Source of the DNA: Eggerthellales bacterium UBA948
Lineage (GTDB): Bacteria > Actinomycetota > Coriobacteriia > Coriobacteriales > UBA8131
Reading direction: 5' to 3'
DNA: 6,198 bases
Assembly (NCBI GenBank): GCA_002293265.1
Contig: DBCW01000032.1
Coordinates: forward strand, 3,637 to 9,834
Part shown: positions 1-6,076 of the stretch, piece by piece
How the letters are laid out: the number at the start of each line of letters is the position of its first letter
Position numbering within the stretch: the stretch's first letter is position 1
The notes under the pieces: generated by a model
Seen by the model: the letters and a program-made list of their open reading frames with translations, nothing else
Databases searched by the model: none
What the model was told of the DNA's origin: nothing
Translations under genes and position numbers: made by a program

Positions 1-45
1 AAAGACGCAGGCAAGAACAACAAGCAAGGTACCAAAGGGAGGTGA
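1..45 (+). CDS. Possible C-terminal tail of an upstream gene (partial)
   Basis: Reading from base 1 gives 14 codons, rich in Lys, Asn, Gly and Gln, followed by TGA at 43-45. This stop overlaps the GTG start of the next gene in a GTGA arrangement, the same style of overlap as the ATGA junctions at 1473 and 2684. That is the main reason to think an upstream cistron ends here. The support is weak, because all three forward frames are open over this short stretch and no family can be recognised from 14 residues. It could equally be untranslated leader of the antiterminator gene. Confidence 0.25.
   Translation, partial: KDAGKNNKQGTKGR
35..44 (+). promoter_or_regulatory. Strong Shine-Dalgarno-like sequence overlapping the GTG start
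   Basis: AAGGGAGGTG is close to a full anti-16S complement, but its last three bases are the GTG start codon at 42-44, leaving no spacer. At the usual distance downstream (48-53) the in-frame codons are ACC and GTA, neither a normal start. The in-frame ATG at 69 is about 25 bases away. The site is clear; which start it serves is not. Confidence 0.5.
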
Positions 46-587
46 ATACCGTAAGCACAAACAAGCCAATGTGGTACGTAATCCAAGTAAAAGCGGGTGA
101 AGAAAAACGCACTCTCAACCTCATAGGCAGGCTAGTAGATGAAGCGCTAATAAAAGAGTGTTTCATAGCCCAATACGAGGTTAAGAAAAAGTATCAAGGC
201 GTATGGAAGCTACGCACCGAGATATTCTTCCCGGGCTACTTATTCGTATTTACAGAAGACGCAGAAAGACTGGCACACGCAATAGCCCAAATCCCAACGT
301 TCACAAGACTGCTGGGTAATGAGAGTCAGTTTATACCACTGAGCACATACGAAATAGCCTTAATAGAATCATTCATGGGAAGTGGCGAGCGGATAGTCCA
401 AATGTCAGAAGGAATCATCGAAAACGACAAAGTAATAATCACCAGAGGACCGCTGATGAACCACACAGCGATCATAAAAAAAGTAGACCGCCACAAAAGA
501 CTGGCATATCTACAAGCAGAAATGTTCGGACAAATAGTCAAGCTAAAAGTAGGACTAGAGATTATAAGAAAAAGCGTTACAGCGTAG
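42..587 (+). CDS. NusG-family processive antiterminator, LoaP/RfaH-like
   Basis: This is a specialised NusG paralogue. Such proteins bind RNA polymerase through an N-terminal NGN domain and suppress termination and pausing across long operons, typically polysaccharide or secondary-metabolite clusters. Residues 10-16 (MWYVIQV) match the normal beginning of the NGN fold, and FFPGYLFV at about 62-69 is the conserved NGN core motif. Residues about 126-175 form a KOW-type C-terminal domain (GPLMNHTAIIKKVDRH, then FGQIVKLKVGLEII). Its length (181 aa) fits LoaP, UpxY and RfaH relatives, and its place at the head of a capsule operon fits better than housekeeping NusG. The start is uncertain: GTG at 42 has an overlapping ribosome binding site, while ATG at 69 would begin exactly at the family N-terminus but has no Shine-Dalgarno sequence at normal spacing. 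Isoleucine codons are unusual, with 13 of 20 being ATA. Closest subfamily (LoaP versus others) is inferred. Confidence 0.88.
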   Translation: MNTVSTNKPMWYVIQVKAGEEKRTLNLIGRLVDEALIKECFIAQYEVKKKYQGVWKLRTEIFFPGYLFVFTEDAERLAHAIAQIPTFTRLLGNESQFIPLSTYEIALIESFMGSGERIVQMSEGIIENDKVIITRGPLMNHTAIIKKVDRHKRLAYLQAEMFGQIVKLKVGLEIIRKSVTA

Positions 588-600
588 GAGTGGGGAGTTA

Positions 601-606
601 AAGGAG
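601..606 (+). promoter_or_regulatory. Ribosome binding site of the priming sugar transferase
   Basis: AAGGAG lies nine bases upstream of the ATG at 616. It settles the start of the sugar transferase and shows that the unusual hydrophilic N-terminus of that protein is probably translated. The 28-base gap between the antiterminator stop and this ATG holds no hairpin that I can see. Confidence 0.75.
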
Positions 607-615
607 AGCCAGATT

Positions 616-1476
616 ATGGCAAATATAAAGGGGGGCGCAGTTTTAGATGTTGAGCAAGAGATACCCCAAAATGCAAGAAGAAGAAAACAGAAAAAGGAAG
701 TCAAATTCTTTGACCTAGAAAGACATGCAATAAGTGATAGTACATCTGCTATTAATGGCGGAAGTGCAAAGATGGCAGATTCATCAAATACATATGACCA
801 GTCGACTAGTAATGTTGAACAAGTATTTGAAACAATATTTTCAAGTAAATCAATACCAAACTCATTTTTATATCGAGTTGTCAAGCGCTCATTGGACATT
901 ATAGTTTCCACAATTATGCTAATACTTGGATTAATACCAGGACTTTTATTATCAATTTTAATCACAATAGATACAAAAGGATCTCCAATATACACACAGA
1001 CTAGAGTTGGTGCTAACGGAAGGGTTTTTAAGATTCATAAGTTTCGTACTATGGTAGCTGACTCAGATAATGTCGTAAAACATCTAAACTTAGAACAACT
1101 CGATCAGTGGCAAAAAGAAAGAAAGGTGGAAAACGATCCTAGAATCACAAAACTAGGAAAAATTCTACGACGTACGAGCATGGATGAGTTTGCAAACTTT
1201 ATCGATGTTTTTTTAGGCCATCTCAGCATAATTGGGCCACGGCCGATTACCAACGACGAATTAAATTGGTTTACCTACGATGAACAACAAATACTACTCG
1301 CAGTTAAGCCTGGAATCACAGGATGGTGGCAAGTAAATGCACGTAACGCCGCAACTTTTGAAAGCGGTGAGCGTCAAAAGTTGGAGCTTTTCTATTCTAG
1401 AAATGCAAGTATCTCTATTGATTTTGAAGTATTCGGTCGTACCTTCGGTTCAATATTCGGTGGCAAGGGGAGATGA
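616..1476 (+). CDS. Polyprenyl-phosphate sugar-1-phosphate transferase (initiating transferase)
   Basis: This is the priming enzyme of repeat-unit assembly. It transfers a hexose- or HexNAc-1-phosphate from a UDP-sugar to undecaprenyl phosphate on the cytoplasmic face of the membrane (bacterial sugar transferase family, PglC/WbaP type). The hydrophobic segment at about 93-117, broken by Pro108, fits the re-entrant membrane helix of small monotopic members. KFRTM at 142-146 is the family motif. Asp190-Glu191 in RRTSMDEF is the catalytic Asp-Glu pair, where most relatives have SLDELPQ. GPRP at 207-210 and PGITGWWQVNAR at 232-243 complete the signature. At 286 aa it is longer than the usual 190-230 aa core because of an 85-residue polar N-terminal extension with a basic RRRKQKK patch (21-27) and no membrane helices. 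It overlaps the next gene by four bases (ATGA). The sugar used cannot be read from the sequence; GlcNAc, FucNAc, galactose and glucose types look alike. Confidence 0.93.
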   Translation: MANIKGGAVLDVEQEIPQNARRRKQKKEVKFFDLERHAISDSTSAINGGSAKMADSSNTYDQSTSNVEQVFETIFSSKSIPNSFLYRVVKRSLDIIVSTIMLILGLIPGLLLSILITIDTKGSPIYTQTRVGANGRVFKIHKFRTMVADSDNVVKHLNLEQLDQWQKERKVENDPRITKLGKILRRTSMDEFANFIDVFLGHLSIIGPRPITNDELNWFTYDEQQILLAVKPGITGWWQVNARNAATFESGERQKLELFYSRNASISIDFEVFGRTFGSIFGGKGR

Positions 1477-2687
1477 AGATTCTCTATATCACAATGGACG
1501 GATTCGATACTCCGAGTCCAAATAATCAGATGGCAGAACAAATCATCGACGGTCTGATTAAGCTTGGTCATAGCGTTCATCTTATTCAAAGCGAACGAAA
1601 GCACGATTACGATATTTTGCCTGTTTCGTTAGTTGGACGCGATGGCTTTTCTGTAAGTACGATACCGCGTAAGGTTATTGACAAAAGTAATTTTGTGAAA
1701 CGATATCTCGATGAGGTCAAGTATGCGCTTCAGATGTTACCGGCGGCAAAGGTGCAAAGAGATTGTGAAGTTGTATTTCTTCAATCATGCCCAACAGTTT
1801 TTTTTCAAGAATTATTATTGAAGCTTTTCGTTCGCAAGCCCATACTTATGAATATATACGATGTTTGGCCAGGTCAAGCTAAGAGTCTAAACATTCCAAA
1901 AATGCTGTATTATGGGATGGATTTGCTCTCGCGTGCTGCTTATCGCATGTCCTCAGCAGTGGCTGTGCTTTCTGAGGATATGTTTGAGGCTTGCTGTAAG
2001 GCTGGGTGTCCGCGTTGTAAACTGCATATAGTTCCACCTTGGTATGATGATCGGCGTAGCTATGACATACCGTGGAAGTATAATCGCTTTATGGAAAAGT
2101 ATTCCATACAACACGATAAGTTTTATGTCCAGTTTGCTGGTAGCATTGGTTTACAGTTTAATTGGAAGACTATGCTTGAGGTCGCAAAACTCCTAAAAGA
2201 CGAAAGCGGCATTATTATCCAAGTTGTGGGTGATGGCATAGCTAAGCAGAACTTTGTTGACGCAGTTGAGGCTGCAAGTCTTGAAAATGTTGTATTTCTT
2301 CCCCTTCAACCAGTCGACTTAGTGCCCGATGTCTATTCCACTGGCAATGTATGTCTCATTCCGCTTCGACGAGAGGTGATATATACTGGCACGCCATCCA
2401 AGATGCCCATTCTCCTAGCATGCGGTAAGGCCATCGTGAGTTCAGTTGAGAGGAACTCGCTATATGCAGTGATGGTCGAGCGTGAAGATTTAGGTGTTTG
2501 CGTCGATATCGATAATGCCGGAGAGCTAGCCGCTGCAGTCAAGTTGCTCTATAAGGATGCTGAGCGACTACAACAACTAAGTGAGCGCGGGCGAAAGTAC
2601 GCGCAGAAAAACCTTTCCCGAACCGTTTGTGTGAAGAAGATGGAACAAATTCTCATCGGTATCGTCAAGCGTGGTGATAAACGATGA
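1473..2687 (+). CDS. GT4-like (GT-B fold) glycosyltransferase, WbuB/WcaI type
   Basis: This is a soluble or membrane-associated glycosyltransferase that would add a sugar to the growing lipid-linked repeat unit. The N-terminal half begins MKILYITMDGFDTPSPNNQ, a GT-B first strand and loop, and includes NIYDVWPGQAKSLNI (127-141). That stretch resembles the D-x-WP motif of WbuB/WcaI-like transferases. The C-terminal nucleotide-binding half starts near VQFAGSIGLQFNW (219-231), followed by VVGDG (251-255), FLPLQPVDLVPDVYSTGNVCLIPL (275-298) and TPSKMPILLACGKAIVSS (307-324). In most GT4 enzymes the last motif is PSKxxEYMAxGKP; here the first Glu of the E-x7-E pair is replaced within MPILL, as in WcaI-like members. 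ATG at 1473 overlaps the previous stop as ATGA, with AAGGGGAG directly before it. WbuB is the FucNAc transferase in some FnlABC-containing clusters, so transfer of L-FucNAc is a reasonable but unproven guess given capE/capF downstream. Confidence 0.85.
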   Translation: MKILYITMDGFDTPSPNNQMAEQIIDGLIKLGHSVHLIQSERKHDYDILPVSLVGRDGFSVSTIPRKVIDKSNFVKRYLDEVKYALQMLPAAKVQRDCEVVFLQSCPTVFFQELLLKLFVRKPILMNIYDVWPGQAKSLNIPKMLYYGMDLLSRAAYRMSSAVAVLSEDMFEACCKAGCPRCKLHIVPPWYDDRRSYDIPWKYNRFMEKYSIQHDKFYVQFAGSIGLQFNWKTMLEVAKLLKDESGIIIQVVGDGIAKQNFVDAVEAASLENVVFLPLQPVDLVPDVYSTGNVCLIPLRREVIYTGTPSKMPILLACGKAIVSSVERNSLYAVMVEREDLGVCVDIDNAGELAAAVKLLYKDAERLQQLSERGRKYAQKNLSRTVCVKKMEQILIGIVKRGDKR

Positions 2688-3763
2688 AAATACTACTTTT
2701 AGGATTTGTGCGCATCGCACATATGCCGTACATGCACGACTACAGTTCCATGCTCAAGCATGATCATGAATTGCATCTTGTCAGCTGGAACAGGAACGGT
2801 AAAGTGGATATACCTCCTCCTGATGGTGTAGCTAAAAGTTTCATATTCAGAGAACTTATTGAAGATGAAAACCCGCTCTATTCTAAGTTGCCACACATCT
2901 ATCGGTATCGCAGGTTCGTAATCGAACTCACTAAGCGCGAAAGATACGATAAGATTGTCGTACTGCACTCAACACCGGGTATTGCAATTTTTAATTTTCT
3001 CCAAAAGCACTATAAAGGTAACTACCTACTCGATTATCGCGATGTAAGTCACGAGAATCATGTTTTCTATCGAGAACTAATCAGAAAGTTGTCATTGGGG
3101 GCAGGTATAGTCGTGGCAAGTTCATCTGATTTTTTTAAGTACCTAGATAATCCAAATAAAGTATTGCTAAAACACAACTTGCTTTTAGAGACATCCAAGA
3201 CAATACCTCGTCGTTGCGAAAACCCAATACTTGTTCGTTATTGGGGAATGATACGTCATGAGCAAGCTAACATTGCTTTAATAGATGAATTGGGGGGCGA
3301 TAAACGTTTCGAGCTTCACTACAATGGACGCGAAGAGAGAGTTGCGGAAAACTTAAAGGTGCATGTTTCGAAAAAGCGTTATGGCAACGTATTTTTTCAT
3401 GGTGCTTATCAACCTGCAGAGAGATTAGAGTTCGCAGCAAACACCAATATTATCCACAACATTTACAAGAATGACTTTATTACAAAAGGTGCTATGGGGA
3501 ATAAGTATTACGACGGTATTCAGTTTCATATACCACAAATGTGTACAGCCGAGTCGATTATGGGTAACAAAACTGTGTCTAAGGGACTCGGAATTGCTAT
3601 CGACTACACCAAATCAGGTTTTAAGGAGCAGATTGCAAACTATATGGCGAACATCAACTACGCTGGATTCGATATTTCCTGCAAAAAGGAGCTTGAATAC
3701 ATCCAAAGTGACAATGCAATTGCTAATAAAGCAATAGCCCGGTTTTTTCAAGGTATTAAATAG
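2684..3763 (+). CDS. Putative GT-B-like glycosyltransferase, family not assigned
   Basis: I recognise the architecture but not a named family. The protein (359 aa) has no signal peptide or membrane helix. It starts MKILLLGFVR, a beta-strand typical of a Rossmann-like N-domain. YDKIVVLHSTPG (88-99) and NYLLDYRDVSHEN (113-125) correspond to the positions where GT-B enzymes carry the HSTP and D-x-RD elements. ILVRYWGMIRH (182-192) looks like the first strand and loop of the second domain. NVFFHGAYQPAERLEFAANTNIIHNIY (235-261) fits the later part of the donor-binding domain. MGNKYYDGIQFHIPQMC (271-287) is placed like the NK-x-YE-x-L-x-x-x-x-P helix of many capsular transferases, with Asp where Glu is common. 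The start overlaps the previous stop as ATGA, so it is probably translationally coupled to the GT4 gene. A second transferase is what a repeat-unit operon needs, but donor and acceptor are unknown. Confidence 0.65.
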   Translation: MKILLLGFVRIAHMPYMHDYSSMLKHDHELHLVSWNRNGKVDIPPPDGVAKSFIFRELIEDENPLYSKLPHIYRYRRFVIELTKRERYDKIVVLHSTPGIAIFNFLQKHYKGNYLLDYRDVSHENHVFYRELIRKLSLGAGIVVASSSDFFKYLDNPNKVLLKHNLLLETSKTIPRRCENPILVRYWGMIRHEQANIALIDELGGDKRFELHYNGREERVAENLKVHVSKKRYGNVFFHGAYQPAERLEFAANTNIIHNIYKNDFITKGAMGNKYYDGIQFHIPQMCTAESIMGNKTVSKGLGIAIDYTKSGFKEQIANYMANINYAGFDISCKKELEYIQSDNAIANKAIARFFQGIK

Positions 3764-3781
3764 TCATATAGTATTCTACGA

Positions 3782-3798
3782 GAGGAATAATGAAATGA
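3782..3798 (+). promoter_or_regulatory. Ribosome binding site and two-codon ORF leading into the capE start
   Basis: GAGG at 3782-3785 is followed at four bases by ATG-AAA-TGA (3790-3798). The TGA of this Met-Lys-stop ORF overlaps the capE ATG (3795-3797) as ATGA. The same GAGG is nine bases from the capE ATG, so it can serve capE directly. The arrangement may simply be chance in an A-rich translation start region. Confidence 0.4.
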
Positions 3799-4853
3799 TA
3801 TATAACAATGAATTCAATGATAAGACTTTGATGATTACGGGAGGAACTGGATCGTTTGGCTCAACTATCCTAAAGCACTTTCTTGAAACTGGAATTGGTG
3901 AAATACGTATATTCAGCCGTGATGAGAAGAAGCAAAGCGATATGCGGGATCGTATTCAGGCTAGTATGCCCGAATACTCAAACAAAGTGCGCTTTTATAT
4001 TGGAGATGTGCGTGACAAACGATCGGTGCGTGACGCAATTGGTGGGGTTGACTATGTTTTTCATGCTGCTGCACTCAAACAAGTGCCATCTTGTGAGTTT
4101 TTCCCAATGGAAGCGGTTCGGACCAATGTTATTGGTACCGATAATGTCTTGCACGCTGCTATCGAAGCGGCTGTGAAACGTGTAGTGTGCTTATCAACTG
4201 ATAAAGCAGCATACCCCATAAACGCTATGGGCAAATCCAAGGCAATGATGGAATCGGTTATTTATGCAAATGCACAAATAGCAGCTGGTGAAACTACTAT
4301 TTGTTGTACACGCTATGGAAATGTGATGTGCAGTCGAGGGAGTGTAATCCCCCTCTTTATTGATAGAATTCGCAAAGGTCAACCGGTCAATATAACCGAT
4401 CCAGCAATGACACGTTTTCTCATGAATCTTGATGAAGCAGTTGATCTTGTTTGCTTTGCATTCGAGCATGGCGAGCCGGGCGATTTGTTTATCCAAAAGG
4501 CACCAGCGTCTACGATTGCCGATTTGGCTGAGGCGGTTCAAAAGGTTTTTGGGTACACTGGTACGCAGGTGATCGGCACGCGACATGGTGAAAAGCTTTA
4601 CGAAACACTTATGATGCGTGAAGAGTGTTTGCGCGCGGAGGATATGGGTGATTATTTTCGGATTCATGCCGATATGCGCGATTTGAACTACGACAGATTT
4701 GTTGTCGAAGGTGAAGTTCAGACAATGGCAGATGAAGCCTACACGTCCAATAACACAAAAAGACTAAGTGTGGAAGAGACGATCGAGAAGATCAAGACCG
4801 CAGAGTATGTGCAACTTGCACTTGAAGGTCGTGAAAGCGAGGTTGCTCAATAA
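3795..4853 (+). CDS. capE: UDP-GlcNAc 4,6-dehydratase / epimerase, CapE (FnlA/WbjB) type
   Basis: CapE-type enzymes start UDP-L-FucNAc synthesis in the cytoplasm, converting UDP-GlcNAc to a 4-keto-6-deoxy-L-hexose nucleotide by 4,6-dehydration with C5 inversion. This 352-residue protein is close to the family length. It is an extended SDR with the NAD(P)-binding GGTGSFG at 16-22, the GDVRD strand end at 70-74, HAAALKQVP at 90-98 and STDKAAYPINAMGKSK at 134-149. The usual Tyr of the YxxxK motif is Met145, followed by Lys149; this substitution is characteristic of CapE/FnlA/WbjB rather than FlaA1/PseB, which keep Tyr. TRYGNVMCSRGSVIPLF (172-188), HGEKLYETL (264-272) and YTSNNTKRLS (316-325) are further family blocks. 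It has its own ribosome binding site (GAGG, 3782-3785) and a 31-base gap upstream, and its stop overlaps the capF start by one base (TAATG). The capE name is used for this family; the exact C3/C5 epimer product is from family knowledge. Confidence 0.92.
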   Translation: MIYNNEFNDKTLMITGGTGSFGSTILKHFLETGIGEIRIFSRDEKKQSDMRDRIQASMPEYSNKVRFYIGDVRDKRSVRDAIGGVDYVFHAAALKQVPSCEFFPMEAVRTNVIGTDNVLHAAIEAAVKRVVCLSTDKAAYPINAMGKSKAMMESVIYANAQIAAGETTICCTRYGNVMCSRGSVIPLFIDRIRKGQPVNITDPAMTRFLMNLDEAVDLVCFAFEHGEPGDLFIQKAPASTIADLAEAVQKVFGYTGTQVIGTRHGEKLYETLMMREECLRAEDMGDYFRIHADMRDLNYDRFVVEGEVQTMADEAYTSNNTKRLSVEETIEKIKTAEYVQLALEGRESEVAQ

Positions 4854-6076
4854 TGAATATACTTGTTACTGGGGCAAAGGGGTTCGTGGGAACAAATCTT
4901 TGCATGGCTCTAAAAAACATTGCCGAAGGTAAAGATTGTCGTGAGCGGTATCAACCTCTGCTTCCTTTAACTGTTTATGAGTTCGACATCAATAGCACGC
5001 AAGAAGAACTATCAGCTTACTGTGCTAACACAGATTTCGTGTTCAATTTTGCAGGAATCAACAGACCTGAAGATCCAGCTGAATTCCAAAAAGGTAACTA
5101 TGATTTCTTGGATGGTCTTCTTGATTTGCTAAAACATCATAACAATAAATGCACTGTGATGCTATCGAGTTCGATTCAAGCATCTTTGAAAGGGCGGCAC
5201 GAAAACTCTGCATATGGTGAAAGCAAGCTGGCAGGCGAGGAGCTTCTGTTTAATTATTCAGAGGACACCGGTGCCACGGTGCTCGTATATCGCTTTCCAA
5301 ATCTGTTTGGCAAGTGGTGTCGACCCGGATATAATTCAGCTGTCGCCACGTTTTGTGATGCAATCGCAAACGAACATGACTACACTATTAATGACCCAGG
5401 CGTAGAATTGGAGTTGCTCTACATTGATGATCTCGTAACTGGTATGCTAGAAGCACTCATCGGCAACATTGATAGATGTTGTTTTACTGATGCAGAATGT
5501 TTGCCCTCTGAAAGTGGTAAGTATTGTTTTGTGCCCGGTGCCTACAGAGTTACTCTTGGTGTAATTGAAAGCTTTTTACTGGGCTTCAAGTCAGCTCGTC
5601 ACGATCATTCAGTTCCCGATGTAACCGATGGTAGCTTTTCGAAAAAGCTATATAGCACATATTTGAGTTATCTTAACCCAGACGATAATATCTATAAACT
5701 AAAAATGAATGTTGATGAGCGTGGCAGCTTTACAGAAATTCTACACACTATTGATCGTGGGCAGGTGTCCGTGAATGTGAGTAGACCGGGAGTAATAAAG
5801 GGACAACACTGGCATAACAGTAAATGGGAGAAGTTCTGCGTAGTCAGCGGAGAAGGTTTGATCCAACTCAGGCGTGTTGGAAAAACACAAGATGGTGAAG
5901 ATTATCCGGTGTACGAATACTATGTCAGCGGCAATGATGCTTCCATTGTGGAAATGATTCCCGGTTATACTCACAATATTATTAATTTATCTGACAGCAA
6001 AGACCTGATAACCGTCATGTGGTGCAACGAAAGTTTCAACCCAAATAATCCGGACACATACTATTGTGAAGTATGA
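4853..6076 (+). CDS. capF: CapF: bifunctional SDR reductase and cupin epimerase of UDP-FucNAc synthesis
   Basis: CapF (FnlB/WbjC) takes the CapE product, epimerises C3 in a zinc-dependent cupin domain and reduces C4 with NADPH in an SDR domain, giving UDP-N-acetyl-L-6-deoxytalosamine, the substrate of CapG. The SDR part covers about 1-270: TGAKGFVG (6-13) binds the cofactor, NFAGINRPED (65-74) and SSSIQAS (105-111) follow, and Tyr121-x3-Lys125 is the catalytic pair. YRFPNLFGKWCRPGYNS (146-162) is a family block. The cupin part covers about 280-407: RGSFTEIL (290-297), GQHWHNSKWEKF (317-328) and PGYTHNIIN (370-378) supply His319, His321, Glu326 and His374, placed like the zinc ligands of the S. 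aureus protein. It is 407 aa against about 369 in S. aureus, with extra residues in loops near 22-39, 110-118, 205-225 and 342-351. The start overlaps the capE stop by one base, with CGAGG (4838-4842) as ribosome binding site. Confidence 0.94.
   Translation: MNILVTGAKGFVGTNLCMALKNIAEGKDCRERYQPLLPLTVYEFDINSTQEELSAYCANTDFVFNFAGINRPEDPAEFQKGNYDFLDGLLDLLKHHNNKCTVMLSSSIQASLKGRHENSAYGESKLAGEELLFNYSEDTGATVLVYRFPNLFGKWCRPGYNSAVATFCDAIANEHDYTINDPGVELELLYIDDLVTGMLEALIGNIDRCCFTDAECLPSESGKYCFVPGAYRVTLGVIESFLLGFKSARHDHSVPDVTDGSFSKKLYSTYLSYLNPDDNIYKLKMNVDERGSFTEILHTIDRGQVSVNVSRPGVIKGQHWHNSKWEKFCVVSGEGLIQLRRVGKTQDGEDYPVYEYYVSGNDASIVEMIPGYTHNIINLSDSKDLITVMWCNESFNPNNPDTYYCEV

Noticed and set aside
588..615. 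Gap between the antiterminator and the priming transferase examined for a terminator or LoaP-type hairpin
   Set aside because: Only 28 bases with a ribosome binding site; no inverted repeat or T-run is visible.
757..764. GGCGGAAG, slightly like an RfaH ops element (GGCGGTAG)
   Set aside because: It is inside the coding region of the priming transferase, lacks the rest of the ops consensus, and is not in a leader.
555..995. 146-codon open frame on the minus strand opposite the priming transferase
   Set aside because: It lies antisense to a gene with clear family motifs and its own ribosome binding site; the hydrophobic look comes from reading the complement, and no family features are present.
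2699..2968. 89-codon minus-strand frame opposite the second glycosyltransferase gene
   Set aside because: There is no ribosome binding site or motif, and it is best explained as a shadow of the + strand gene.
4194..4667. 157-codon open frame on the minus strand opposite capE
   Set aside because: It is entirely within strongly conserved capE motifs on the other strand, and its product has no recognisable domain.
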